Below, one piece after another: positions 36,114 through 44,968 of a stretch of DNA of 64,000 nt; position 1 is the stretch's first letter; each line of letters starts with the position of its first letter. Under the pieces are notes generated by a model, which saw only the letters and a program-made list of their open reading frames with translations, made no database searches and was not told the DNA's origin. Source of the DNA: Roseibium aggregatum IAM 12614 (lineage in GTDB: Bacteria; Pseudomonadota; Alphaproteobacteria; Rhizobiales; Stappiaceae); NCBI RefSeq assembly GCF_000168975.1, contig NZ_AAUW01000001.1, positions 248,001 through 312,000 of the forward strand, given 5' to 3'. A program made the translations under genes and the position numbers.

Positions 36114-37028
36114 ATGAGCAGGCCTCGCTTCCGCTGGCATATCGTCGTGTTTCTGGCCCCGGCGGTCCTTGTCTACACGGCCGTGATGATCTTTCCCCTT
36201 TTCAACACGCTTCGCCTTGCCCTTTACAGCAAGGTCGATAAGGAGCGCGTCTTCGTGGGGTTGCAGAATTTCATCACGCTTCTTGGCGATCCGCTCTGGT
36301 CGGATCAGTTCTGGAACGCGCTGGGGAACAATTTCTGGTTCTTCCTCATTCATATGCTGGTTCAGAACCCCATCGGCATCGCCCTGGCGGCCATTCTGAG
36401 CCATCCGCGGCTTCGGTTCGCGGCCTTCTATCGCTCGGTGATCTTCATCCCGACGATCCTGTCCTTCGTGATTGTGGGTTTTGCGTGGAAGCTGATCCTG
36501 TCACCGATCTGGGGCATTGCGCCTACCATGCTGGATGCCGTCGGCCTGAAATCGCTGTTCGCACCCTGGCTCGGCAAGGAAGAATACGCATTGACCGCGC
36601 TGTCACTCATTTCGGTCTGGCAGTTCGTGGGCATTCCGATGATGCTCATCTACGCGGCGCTTCTGTCCATTCCCGAAGAGATCCTGGAAGCTGGCGAGAT
36701 CGACGGCATCACCGGCATGTCGGCCTTCTGGAAAATCAAGCTGCCGCTGATCCTGCCGTCCATCGGTATCATTTCGATCCTGACCTTCGTCGGCAATTTC
36801 AACGCGTTTGACTTGATCTACACGGCGCAGGGGGCGCTGGCCGGACCGGATTTCTCGACCGATATTCTCGGTACCTTCATGTATCGCACGTTCTTCGGGT
36901 TCCAGCTTCAGCTGGGCGATCCCTACATGGGCTCGGCAATTGCCAGCGCCATGTTCGCGATCATCCTGATCGGCGTCTGTCTCTACCTCTTCGGCATCCA
37001 GACCCGGATGCGCAGATATCAGCTGTAA
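36114..37028 (+). CDS. sugar ABC transporter permease (MalF class)
   Basis: A 304-residue CUT1 permease. First helix HIVVFLAPAVLVYTAVMIFP, and the EAA loop EEILEAGEIDGITGMSAFWK with IKLPLILPS near residue 195. GGAG stands seven bases before the ATG. The start is separated from the binding-protein gene by the tandem hairpin array. Its ATG overlaps the stop of a short repeat-derived reading frame (see findings). Confidence 0.9.
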   Translation: MSRPRFRWHIVVFLAPAVLVYTAVMIFPLFNTLRLALYSKVDKERVFVGLQNFITLLGDPLWSDQFWNALGNNFWFFLIHMLVQNPIGIALAAILSHPRLRFAAFYRSVIFIPTILSFVIVGFAWKLILSPIWGIAPTMLDAVGLKSLFAPWLGKEEYALTALSLISVWQFVGIPMMLIYAALLSIPEEILEAGEIDGITGMSAFWKIKLPLILPSIGIISILTFVGNFNAFDLIYTAQGALAGPDFSTDILGTFMYRTFFGFQLQLGDPYMGSAIASAMFAIILIGVCLYLFGIQTRMRRYQL

Positions 37029-37041
37029 GGGAGGTCGTCAC

Positions 37042-37881
37042 ATGAACAAGGCGCGTACCAACCCGCTCAACACCGCCGCCATGCATGGCGCCCTGATCCT
37101 CTACACGCTGATCGCGCTGTTCCCGGTCTTCGTGATCCTGATCAACAGCTTCAAGTCGCGAAAGGCGATCTTCCGCGAACCGCTGGCGCTGCCTGATGCC
37201 GACAGCTTCTCGATGATCGGCTATCAGACGGTCATGAAGCAGGGGGATTTTTTCCTCTATTTCCAGAACTCCATGATCGTCACCGTGGTTTCGCTGACCT
37301 TCATCCTGCTCTTCGGGGCAATGGCGGCCTTCGCCCTCAGCGAATACCGCTTCAAGGGCAACATGCTGATGGGCCTTTATCTGGCGCTCGGCATCATGAT
37401 CCCGATCCGGATCGGCACCGTGGCCATTCTGGAAATGATGGTCGCCACCGGCCTGGTCAATTCGCTGATGGCGCTGATCCTGGTCTATACGGCACAGGGT
37501 CTGCCGTTGGCTGTCTTCATCCTGAGCGAATTCATGCGGCAGGTCTCGGACGATCTGAAGAACGCCGGACGTATCGACGGACTGTCGGAATACACGATCT
37601 TCTTCCGCCTCGTGCTGCCGCTTGTGCGTCCGGCAATGGCGACGGTTGCCGTCTTCAACATGATCCCGATCTGGAACGATCTGTGGTTCCCGCTGATCCT
37701 GGCCCCGGCTGAAGAAACCAAGACGCTGACCCTGGGCAGTCAGGTGTTCATCGGCCAGTTCGTCACCGACTGGAACGCGGTCCTGTCCGCTCTTTCCATG
37801 GCGATCCTGCCGGTTCTCATTCTTTACGTCATCTTCTCGCGCCAGCTCATCCGCGGCATTACCTCGGGAGCAGTCAAATGA
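37042..37881 (+). CDS. sugar ABC transporter permease (MalG class)
   Basis: A 279-residue CUT1 permease, partner of the preceding subunit. EAA loop: DDLKNAGRIDGLSEYTIFFR with LVLPLVRP near residue 170; the first glutamate/alanine positions are relaxed (LKNAGRIDG). The C-terminus RQLIRGITSGAVK is typical. SD AGGGAGG precedes the ATG. The stop overlaps the dehydrogenase start by four bases. Confidence 0.91.
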   Translation: MNKARTNPLNTAAMHGALILYTLIALFPVFVILINSFKSRKAIFREPLALPDADSFSMIGYQTVMKQGDFFLYFQNSMIVTVVSLTFILLFGAMAAFALSEYRFKGNMLMGLYLALGIMIPIRIGTVAILEMMVATGLVNSLMALILVYTAQGLPLAVFILSEFMRQVSDDLKNAGRIDGLSEYTIFFRLVLPLVRPAMATVAVFNMIPIWNDLWFPLILAPAEETKTLTLGSQVFIGQFVTDWNAVLSALSMAILPVLILYVIFSRQLIRGITSGAVK

Positions 37882-38912
37882 TCCGGGTTCTGATCGTCGG
37901 CCTCGGCAACATGGGGCTTTCCCACGCCCTGGCGCACCACAAGCATGAAGATGCCGAGATAGTCGGCCTCGTCAACCGCTCCGGGCAGGTAACGCATCCG
38001 GACCTTGCCGGCTATCCGGTCTTCACGGATTACGCACAGGCGCTGGAAACGACCAAACCGGCTCTGGTGGTGATCTCCACCTATTCCGACACCCATGCGG
38101 ACTACGCTGTCGCGGCGATGCAGGCAGGGGCCCATGTCTTTGTCGAAAAACCGCTTGCGACCACCGTGGCCGATGCCACGCGGGTGGTCGACTGCGCAAA
38201 GGAAACCGGCCGCAAGCTCGCGGTCGGCTATATCCTGCGGCATCACCCCTCCTGGGTTCGGTTGATCGAGGAGGCGAGGGAGCTTGGCGGGCCATATGTC
38301 TTCCGCATGAACCTCAATCAACAGAGCACCGGCGCAGAGTGGGAAACCCACAAGGCCTTGATGCAGACGACAGCGCCTATCGTTGATTGCGGTGTCCATT
38401 ATGTCGATGTCTGGTGCCAGATTACCGACGCCGAACCCGTGAAGGTTCACGGCATGGGGCTTCGGCTTTCCGACGAAATCGGCCCGGACATGTATAACTA
38501 CGGCCAGTTTCAGGTCTTCTTCGACGATGGCTCGGTCGGCTGGTACGAAGCCGGCTGGGGACCGATGATGTCTGAGACGGCCTTCTTCGTGAAGGATGTC
38601 GTCTCGCCGGCTGGTTCCGTTTCGATTGTCGAGGACGACAAGGGCGCATCCGCCGATGTTGACGGCCACACGCGGGTCGGCGGGCTTCTGGTCCATCGCC
38701 CGGAAGGGGACCGGCGCATCGACCTGCCGGGCGAACCCGGCCATCAGGAACTTTGCGATGCCGAGCAGGCTTTCATGCTGCGCGCAATCTCAGAAAACAT
38801 TGATCTCAGCCGGCACATGCAGGATGCCGTCCGGTCGCTGGCGATTTGCCTAGCTGCCGACGAGAGCATCCGCACCGGTCACTCAGTCATGCTAAAGGAG
38901 CTAACGCCATGA
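37878..38912 (+). CDS. Gfo/Idh/MocA family oxidoreductase
   Basis: A 344-residue NAD(P)-dependent sugar or cyclitol dehydrogenase. The Rossmann loop GLGNMG lies at residues 8-13 and the family hallmark EKPLATT at 90-96. The C-terminal domain carries DCGVHYVDVW, whose DxGxHxxD pattern holds the usual catalytic histidine. It sits inside the transporter operon, between the second permease and the ATPase gene, with overlaps on both sides, so it should oxidise the imported substrate or its first product. Family members act on inositols, glucose-6-phosphate derivatives, N-acetylated sugars and others; no choice is possible from sequence alone. Confidence 0.88.
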   Translation: MIRVLIVGLGNMGLSHALAHHKHEDAEIVGLVNRSGQVTHPDLAGYPVFTDYAQALETTKPALVVISTYSDTHADYAVAAMQAGAHVFVEKPLATTVADATRVVDCAKETGRKLAVGYILRHHPSWVRLIEEARELGGPYVFRMNLNQQSTGAEWETHKALMQTTAPIVDCGVHYVDVWCQITDAEPVKVHGMGLRLSDEIGPDMYNYGQFQVFFDDGSVGWYEAGWGPMMSETAFFVKDVVSPAGSVSIVEDDKGASADVDGHTRVGGLLVHRPEGDRRIDLPGEPGHQELCDAEQAFMLRAISENIDLSRHMQDAVRSLAICLAADESIRTGHSVMLKELTP

Positions 38913-39907
38913 CGGCGCTAACCCTGACCAACGTCAACAAGTCATTCGGCAATGTCCATGTCCTGAAGGACATCAATCTTGAGGTGGAAGACGGCGAGTT
39001 TGTCGTCTTCGTCGGGCCGTCCGGATGTGGCAAATCCACCTTGTTGCGCGTGATCGCGGGACTGGAGGACGTTTCCTCCGGCGAGGTCAGCATCGGCGGG
39101 GAGATCGTGAACACGACGCCGCCGTCCAGGCGCGGCATTGCCATGGTGTTCCAGAGCTACGCGCTTTATCCGCATCTGAACGTGCGCAACAACATGACCC
39201 TCGCGCTCAAGCAGGAAAAGCAGAGCAAGCAGGTGATCGAGCAGCGCGTTGCTGAGGCAACCCGCATGCTGAACCTTGAGGACTATCTCGACCGCTATCC
39301 GTCGGAACTCTCCGGCGGCCAGCGCCAGCGCGTCGCCATCGGCCGGGCGATCGTGCGTCATCCGAAACTGTTCCTCTTCGACGAACCGCTGTCGAACCTG
39401 GATGCGGCGCTGCGCATGAACACAAGGCTGGAAATCGCCAATCTGCACCAGCAGCTCAAGACCTCGATGATCTATGTGACCCATGATCAGTCCGAAGCCA
39501 TGACGCTGGCCGACAAGATCGTGGTTCTCCGCGCTGGCCGCGTCGAGCAGGTCGGCAGCCCGATGGAGCTTTACAACAACCCGGTCAACCAGTTCGTGGC
39601 AGGGTTCCTCGGCTCACCGGCCATGAATTTCATGCCTGCAAGCCTGATCAGCGAAGGCGATACCCGCACGTTGGGTGTGCGTCCGGAAGACCTGTTCCAG
39701 AGCGACCAGGGACAACTCAAGGCGTCCGTGCAGCATGTGGAGCAGCTTGGCGGCGACACCAATGTGATTGCAAAGGTGAAAGACCACCAGATCACCGCAC
39801 GCCTCTTCGGTCAGCACGACATCAAGCCAGGCGCCGAGTTGAGCTTCGGGATCGCGGAAGGCAAGTCGTTCTATTTCGACAAGGACGGTGCCCGGCTTCG
39901 CGGATAG
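38909..39907 (+). CDS. sugar ABC transporter ATP-binding protein (MalK/UgpC class)
   Basis: A 332-residue CUT1 ATPase. The ATG at 38909 overlaps the dehydrogenase stop, with AAAGGAG upstream. Walker A GPSGCGKST, Q-loop VFQSYALYPH, signature [15 protein letters not shown] and Walker B LFLFDEPLSNLD are all intact. The TOBE domain is short, ending shortly after LGVRPEDLF and a small barrel. Last gene of the operon, followed by a terminator hairpin. Confidence 0.93.
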   Translation: MTALTLTNVNKSFGNVHVLKDINLEVEDGEFVVFVGPSGCGKSTLLRVIAGLEDVSSGEVSIGGEIVNTTPPSRRGIAMVFQSYALYPHLNVRNNMTLALKQEKQSKQVIEQRVAEATRMLNLEDYLDRYPSELSGGQRQRVAIGRAIVRHPKLFLFDEPLSNLDAALRMNTRLEIANLHQQLKTSMIYVTHDQSEAMTLADKIVVLRAGRVEQVGSPMELYNNPVNQFVAGFLGSPAMNFMPASLISEGDTRTLGVRPEDLFQSDQGQLKASVQHVEQLGGDTNVIAKVKDHQITARLFGQHDIKPGAELSFGIAEGKSFYFDKDGARLRG

Positions 39908-39929
39908 GACGCTTCTTTTGAAAACAACG

Positions 39930-39968
39930 CAAAGGCCATCTGGAGATATTCAGGTGGCCTTTGTTTTC
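39930..39968 (+). terminator. terminator of the second sugar-importer operon
   Basis: A 12-pair stem, CAAAGGCCATCT with AGGTGGCCTTTG (one GT pair), 10-base loop, followed by TTTTC. It starts 23 bases after the ATPase stop. Confidence 0.85.
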
Positions 39969-39975
39969 AGGGGCC

Positions 39976-40018
39976 GTCATTCCGGACAAGTGAGGCAAAG
40001 CCGAACGCCGATCCGGAA
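39976..40018 (-). repeat. REP-like element, copy C (inverted)
   Basis: On the minus strand this reads TTCCGGATCGGCG, then ACTTGTCCGGAATGAC, the same ending as the copy at 6911-6946. It lies in the convergent gap between the ATPase gene and pntB. Confidence 0.5.
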
Positions 40019-40089
40019 GCCAGACATATTCGTGCCAACGGCACACCGACTTGAATGAGCAACGGTGTTCGCTGCGCTCACGCTGATAT

Positions 40090-40137
40090 CCGGGTTCCGG
40101 ATCTGCGCGCAACTTGTGTTGCGCTTGTCAGGAATGA
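40090..40137 (+). repeat. REP-like element, copy D
   Basis: Reads CCGGGTTCCGGATCTGCGCG and ends GCGCTTGTCAGGAATGA. Together with copy C it forms an inverted pair about 70 bases apart, the classic arrangement of REP clusters at operon ends. Confidence 0.5.
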
Positions 40138-40180
40138 AGGTGAGGGAGGGGGGCTTGGCTTGAACCAGATTGCCCAATCA

Positions 40181-40210
40181 AAAAAGCCGCCCCGGTTGTC
40201 CGGGACGGCT
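40181..40210 (-). terminator. terminator of the pntA-pntB operon
   Basis: On the minus strand AGCCGTCCCGG and CCGGGGCGGCT form an 11-pair stem (one GT pair) with loop ACAA, followed by a run of T residues (TTTTTTGATTGG). It starts 24 bases after the pntB stop. Confidence 0.88.
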
Positions 40211-40233
40211 CTTCGTTTTCCTGGGCCTCGATC

Positions 40234-41667
40234 TTAGCCGATCTGGGTGAGCAGCTTGTCGAGGCTGGCCTTGGCGTCGCCGTAGAACATCCGCGTGTTC
40301 TCCTTGTAGAACAGCGGGTTCTCGATGCCGGAGTAACCCGTTCCCTGGCCGCGCTTGGAAACGAAGACCTGCTTCGCCTTCCAGACTTCCAGAACGGGCA
40401 TGCCGGCGATCGGTGAGTTGGGGTCTTCCTGGGCCGCCGGGTTGACGATGTCGTTGGAGCCGATGACGATCACGACATCCGTTGACGGGAAGTCCTCGTT
40501 GATCTCGTCCATTTCCAGAACGATGTCGTACGGAACCTTGGCTTCGGCCAGGAGCACGTTCATGTGCCCGGGCAGGCGGCCTGCGACCGGGTGGATCGCA
40601 AAGCGCACTTCCTTGCCCTTGGCCCGCAGACGTTTGGTCAGCTCGCTGACCGACTGCTGCGCCTGGGCCACCGCCATGCCGTAGCCCGGAACGATGATGA
40701 CGCTGTCGGCATCTTCAAGCGCTGCAACGACACCGTCGCTGTCGATGGCGATCTGCTCGCCTTCCACTTCCATGGCCGGGCCGGTGGTGTTGCCGAAGCC
40801 GCCGAGGATGACGGAGACGAACGACCGGTTCATCGCCTTGCACATGATGTAGGACAGGATCGCACCGGACGAACCGACAAGCGCACCGACGACGATCAGC
40901 AGATCGTTGCCGAGCGAGAAGCCAATGGCGGCCGCGGCCCAGCCCGAATAGGAGTTCAGCATCGACACCACAACCGGCATGTCGGCGCCGCCGATGCCCA
41001 TGATCAGGTGGTAACCGATGAAGAAAGCCAGCAGCGTCATCAGGATCAGCGTCCAGATGCCGGCACCGTTCAGGAACAGAAGCAGCAGGATGACACTGAG
41101 CGCTGCCGCACTGGCGTTCAGCATGTGGCCGCCCGGCAGCTTTTCTGCCTTGGAGGTCACCTTGCCGGCCAGCTTGCCGAAAGCGACGACGGAGCCGGTA
41201 AAGGTCACGGCACCGATGAAGACACCGAGGAACACCTCGACCTTCAGGATCGACTGTTCGATCGGCGTCTTGTGCGCCAGGATCGCGGCAAAGCCTTCAA
41301 GCGCATTGCGTTCTTCTTCGCCCATCGCCAGCACGTTGCCGAGTTCGATATAGGCATTGTAGCCGACGAAGACGGCGGCCAGACCCACAAGCGAGTGCAT
41401 GGCTGCGACGAGCTGGGGCATTTCGGTCATCTGGACGCGCTGCGCCACGAAATAACCGATGATCCCGCCTGCGGCGATCAGGATGAGGGACAGTAGCCAA
41501 AGGCCGGAGCCAGGTCCGATCAGGGTGGCGACAACGGCCAGTCCCATGCCGGCGATGCCATACCAGATCGCGCGCTTGGCGCTTTCCTGACCGGAAAGGC
41601 CGCCCAGGGACAGGATGAACAGAACAGCCGCAACAACGTAAACGGCGGTTGTGAAACCGAATTCCAT
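40234..41667 (-). CDS. pntB: NAD(P) transhydrogenase subunit beta
   Basis: A 477-residue protein matching PntB. The N-terminal part has about eight to nine membrane helices forming the proton channel. The C-terminal NADP(H)-binding domain III begins near residue 300, with [16 protein letters not shown], the [20 protein letters not shown] segment in two blocks, [14 protein letters not shown] and [14 protein letters not shown]. It couples proton entry to reduction of NADP+ by NADH, supplying NADPH for biosynthesis and redox defence. Downstream of pntA with a 12-base gap; same operon. Confidence 0.95.
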   Translation of the reverse strand: MEFGFTTAVYVVAAVLFILSLGGLSGQESAKRAIWYGIAGMGLAVVATLIGPGSGLWLLSLILIAAGGIIGYFVAQRVQMTEMPQLVAAMHSLVGLAAVFVGYNAYIELGNVLAMGEEERNALEGFAAILAHKTPIEQSILKVEVFLGVFIGAVTFTGSVVAFGKLAGKVTSKAEKLPGGHMLNASAAALSVILLLLFLNGAGIWTLILMTLLAFFIGYHLIMGIGGADMPVVVSMLNSYSGWAAAAIGFSLGNDLLIVVGALVGSSGAILSYIMCKAMNRSFVSVILGGFGNTTGPAMEVEGEQIAIDSDGVVAALEDADSVIIVPGYGMAVAQAQQSVSELTKRLRAKGKEVRFAIHPVAGRLPGHMNVLLAEAKVPYDIVLEMDEINEDFPSTDVVIVIGSNDIVNPAAQEDPNSPIAGMPVLEVWKAKQVFVSKRGQGTGYSGIENPLFYKENTRMFYGDAKASLDKLLTQIG

Positions 41668-41679
41668 CTGCCGGCCTCC

Positions 41680-43263
41680 TTAGGATTTCTGGAACATGGC
41701 GAGCATGCGCCGGGTGACGAGGAAACCGCCGAAGATGTTGATCCCGGCCATGAAGACGGACAGACCTGCCAGCAGGATGACCAGGAAGGATCCTGATCCG
41801 ATCTGCATCAGCGCGCCGAGGATGATGATCGACGAGATTGCGTTGGTGACAGCCATCAGCGGCGTGTGCAGCGAGTGGCTGACATTCCAGATGACCTGGA
41901 AACCGACAAAGACGGACAACACGAAGACGATGAAGTGCTGCATGAAGCTGGCCGGGGCGATGAGACCCACCAGCAGCAACAGCAAGCCGCCGACTGCCAG
42001 CAGGGTCACCTGCTGTTTCGTCTGCGCCTTGAAGGCGGCAGCTTCCTGCGCGCGCTTTTCCTCCGGCGTCAGCTCCTTCGGCTTCTCCTTCGATTTTGCC
42101 GCAATTGCCTGCACCTTTGGAGGTGGCGGCGGGAAGGTGATCTCACCGTCATAGGTCACGGTCGCGCCACGGATGACGTCGTCTTCCATGTTGTGAACGA
42201 TCTGACCGTCCTTTTCAGGGGTCAGGTCAGTCAGCATGTGGCGAATGTTGGTGGCATAAAGCGTGGAAGATTGAGCCGCCATGCGCGACGGGAAGTCCGT
42301 GTAGCCAATGATGGTCACGCCGTTCTCTGTGACGACCTTCTCGTCCTTGACCGTTCCATCCACGTTGCCGCCGCGCTCGGCCGCAAGGTCGACGATCACC
42401 GAACCCGGCTTCATTGCCTTGACCATGTCATCCAGCCAGAGCTTCGGTGCTTCCCGGTTGGGGATCAGGGCCGTGGTGATGACAATGTCCATCTCCGGCG
42501 CCAGTTCACGGAACTTGGCAAGCTGGGCTTCGCGGAATTCCGGCGAGGAGACGCTGGCGTAACCGCCGGTCGCGGCGCCATCCTGCTGTTCTTCCTCAAA
42601 ATCCAGGTAGACGAATTGCGCCCCCATGGATTCGACCTGTTCGGCCACTTCCGGGCGAACGTCAAACGCATAGGTTATTGCGCCAAGCGACGTGGAGGTG
42701 CCGATGGCTGCAAGGCCTGCGACGCCTGCGCCGACAATCAGCACCTTGGCCGGCGGAACCTTGCCCGCAGCGGTGATCTGGCCGGTAAAGAAGCGGCCGA
42801 AATTGTTGCCGGCCTCGATGACGGCCCGGTAGCCAGCGATGTTGGCCATGGAGCTGAGAGCATCCATCTTCTGGGCACGCGAGATACGCGGCACCATTTC
42901 CATGGCAATGACGTTGGCGCCCGATTCCTTCGCTTTTTCCAGCCCATCGGCGTTGCTGCCGGGATTGAAGAAGGAAATCAGGGTCTTGTCCTTCGTCAGA
43001 TAGCCCAATTCCTTGTCGTCCGGTTGCCGGACCTTGGTCACGATGTCCGAATTTTTCCAGAGGGTTGCGGCAGTCTTGACGATTTCGACACCGGCTTCTT
43101 CATAAGCCTGGTCGGAAAATCCGGCGGCGGTTCCGGCTCCGCTTTGCACAAGGCAGGTGAAGCCGAGCTTCTGCAACTGCTTTGCGGATTCGGGTGTCAT
43201 CGCCACGCGGTTCTCCCCGGGGAAGGTTTCCTTTGGTGTGCCGATCTTTAGGGCTTCTGGCAT
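41680..43263 (-). CDS. pntA: NAD(P) transhydrogenase subunit alpha
   Basis: A 527-residue PntA. The start is the ATG at 43263 with GGAGAGACG upstream; a TTG further up is unlikely. Domain I (NAD(H) binding) spans about 1-380 and shows [18 protein letters not shown] and [17 protein letters not shown] charged, proline-rich linker (FPPPPPK, then [16 protein letters not shown]) leads to about four membrane helices at the C-terminus. The single-chain alpha subunit is the enterobacterial-type arrangement; many alphaproteobacteria split it into PntAA and PntAB. Forms the proton-translocating enzyme with PntB. Confidence 0.95.
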   Translation of the reverse strand: MPEALKIGTPKETFPGENRVAMTPESAKQLQKLGFTCLVQSGAGTAAGFSDQAYEEAGVEIVKTAATLWKNSDIVTKVRQPDDKELGYLTKDKTLISFFNPGSNADGLEKAKESGANVIAMEMVPRISRAQKMDALSSMANIAGYRAVIEAGNNFGRFFTGQITAAGKVPPAKVLIVGAGVAGLAAIGTSTSLGAITYAFDVRPEVAEQVESMGAQFVYLDFEEEQQDGAATGGYASVSSPEFREAQLAKFRELAPEMDIVITTALIPNREAPKLWLDDMVKAMKPGSVIVDLAAERGGNVDGTVKDEKVVTENGVTIIGYTDFPSRMAAQSSTLYATNIRHMLTDLTPEKDGQIVHNMEDDVIRGATVTYDGEITFPPPPPKVQAIAAKSKEKPKELTPEEKRAQEAAAFKAQTKQQVTLLAVGGLLLLLVGLIAPASFMQHFIVFVLSVFVGFQVIWNVSHSLHTPLMAVTNAISSIIILGALMQIGSGSFLVILLAGLSVFMAGINIFGGFLVTRRMLAMFQKS

Positions 43264-43657
43264 ACGTCTCTCCAGCAAGTGTCGAGGAAATGGCCTGTGG
43301 TGAGGTCAAGTTGGCCGGTTCGGCGAACAAGCTCCCCCCGTGCGCCCTGTCCCTCACAAACGTGCTGCGAATTTAGAAACGAAAATTTTACTTATGACAA
43401 GGTGTCTTCCGACTGAATTTGGAGGGTATTACCGCACTGCACAGTCAGAGCAGCGCGATATAAATTTCACGGGATTTACAAAATAGGGGTATCGGAAACT
43501 GTGTCAGAGGGTATTCCGGAGTCGGAATACTCAAAAAGCGCCGGGAAATAGTAAATTTTCCCGGTCGCCTGCAATATCCAGCCTCTTTGACCCAAAACGG
43601 GGCGTGTAAAAATTCCGGCGGCGGTTCCTGGGGACAGACCCTCCGCTAAACGAAATT
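43264..43657. other. pntA promoter region and end of the glutathione transferase gene
   Basis: 394 bases without a gene. Besides the minus-strand terminator at 43531-43564 it contains GTATTCC/GGAATAC (43511-43517, 43524-43530), a 7-base inverted repeat that could be a regulator site for pntA. The sequence next to pntA is AT-rich as expected for a promoter, but no clear hexamers stand out. Confidence 0.5.
43531..43564 (-). terminator. terminator of the YghU-like gene
   Basis: On the minus strand CCGGGAAA and TTTCCCGG form an 8-base perfect stem, followed by CGCTTTTTGAG. It lies about 95 bases downstream of the glutathione transferase stop. Confidence 0.7.
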
Positions 43658-44527
43658 TTATTCTGCAGCCGGGTCCAGGGCCACTTTGGCATCCAGATCC
43701 GCGGCATCGTGACGCTCTGGAAGCTGCTCGTGATCTTCGCCCCAGGTCCGGTTCACCTTGCGCCCGCGACCAACTGCCGGGCGTGCATCGACCTTCTCGG
43801 CCCAGGCCAGAAGGTTCTTGTATTCGTGAACAGACAGGAACTCCGCAGCATCATAGGCGCGGCCGAGCACCATTCCGCCATACCAGGGGAAGATCGCCAT
43901 GTCGGCGATGGTGTAATCGTCGCCGGCGATATAGGGACGTTCAGCCAGAGCCTTGTCCAGAACGTCGAGCTGACGCTTGGCCTCCATCGCAAAACGGTCG
44001 ATGGGGTACTGGTACTTTTCCGGCGCATACGCGTAGAAATGGCCGAAGCCGCCGCCAAGATAGGGGGCGGATCCCATCTGCCAGAAAAGCCAGTTCAGCG
44101 TTTCGGTGCGCTTGGCCGGGTCCTTGGGCAGGAACTCGCCGAACTTCTCGGCCAGATACAGCAGGATGGAGCCGGATTCGAACACGCGTGTCGGAGTTTC
44201 GGTCGAGTGGTCGACAAGGGCCGGGATCTTGGAGTTCGGGTTGGCTTCCACGAAGCCGCTGGAGAACTGGTCGCCTTCGTTGATCTTGATCAGCCAGGCG
44301 TCGTATTCGGCGCCTTTGTAGCCGAGCGCCAGCAGCTCTTCGAGCATCACCGTCACCTTGACGCCGTTCGGGGTCGCCAGGGAATAAAGCTGAAGCGGAT
44401 GCTTGCCGACGGGCCGGTCCTTTTCATGGGTCGCACCTGAAACGGGCCGGTTGATGTTGGCAAACTGGCCGCCGCTTGGCTGTTCCCAGGTCCAGACTTT
44501 GGGCGGGGTGTAGGTCGGGTCACTCAT
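43658..44527 (-). CDS. yghU: glutathione transferase-like protein, YghU type
   Basis: A 289-residue member of the YghU/Ure2-like (nu-class) glutathione transferases. It has the extended N-terminus of this group (YTPPKVWTWEQPSGGQFANI) before the thioredoxin-fold segment LQLYSLATPNGVKVTVMLEE. NPNSKIPALVDHS contains the cis-proline and FESGSILLYLAEKFG the glutathione site. YghU proteins bind two glutathiones and reduce organic hydroperoxides and disulfides rather than conjugating xenobiotics. Single-gene unit, divergent from the methanethiol oxidase gene. Confidence 0.9.
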   Translation of the reverse strand: MSDPTYTPPKVWTWEQPSGGQFANINRPVSGATHEKDRPVGKHPLQLYSLATPNGVKVTVMLEELLALGYKGAEYDAWLIKINEGDQFSSGFVEANPNSKIPALVDHSTETPTRVFESGSILLYLAEKFGEFLPKDPAKRTETLNWLFWQMGSAPYLGGGFGHFYAYAPEKYQYPIDRFAMEAKRQLDVLDKALAERPYIAGDDYTIADMAIFPWYGGMVLGRAYDAAEFLSVHEYKNLLAWAEKVDARPAVGRGRKVNRTWGEDHEQLPERHDAADLDAKVALDPAAE

Positions 44528-44968
44528 AAGGCAAGTCTCCGGAACGGGTCGTGCGATTAACGGAAGCTAAGAACAGAACAATGGTCGGTGTGATCCATCG
44601 CAATCTTACGATTAGATAGGCGGCAATCGCAGGATTGCCTAGGGCCGTTTTTAGGGCAAGGGTAAATAATTGCGTCGCTGCAGCCCGCTTGGAAATCTCG
44701 TTGCAGCAGAAAACGATGTTGAGGTTTTCTGTTCTGAGCATCCCGGAAAAGTTGGGATGCGTTTTCGCCATCGACCCGTTATCGTATTTCGGGCATTCTT
44801 TTGGAACTGCAATCGGAATGGCCGTTGGTCCGGCAAGTGATCATCGGCAAAATCCGGATACATGACACATGACGAGCAGCATTGGAGACGTATTCGGGAG
44901 GTCGGCAAGAACAAGAAAAGGAATGCGGACATCCCGTCTTGAATTTCATCACGTTTAGGGAGGACGAC
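44528..44968. other. divergent intergenic region before methanethiol oxidase
   Basis: 441 bases without a convincing gene. The side next to the glutathione transferase should hold its promoter. A terminator-like hairpin on the plus strand (44738-44765) lies about 200 bases before the oxidase start; nothing else was recognised. Confidence 0.5.
44738..44765 (+). terminator. terminator-like hairpin in the methanethiol oxidase leader
   Basis: GCATCCC (44738-44744) and GGGATGC (44754-44760) form a 7-base perfect stem followed by GTTTTCG. No gene ends nearby on this strand, so it could be a leader attenuator or the end of a small RNA. Confidence 0.45.

Noticed and set aside
40564-43251. Long plus-strand reading frames across pntB and pntA
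   Set aside because: They are antisense to unmistakable transhydrogenase genes and show no domain signatures.
43511-43530. Terminator of a gene preceding pntA
   Set aside because: The 7-base inverted repeat lacks a T-run on either strand and lies upstream of the pntA start; a regulator site is more plausible.
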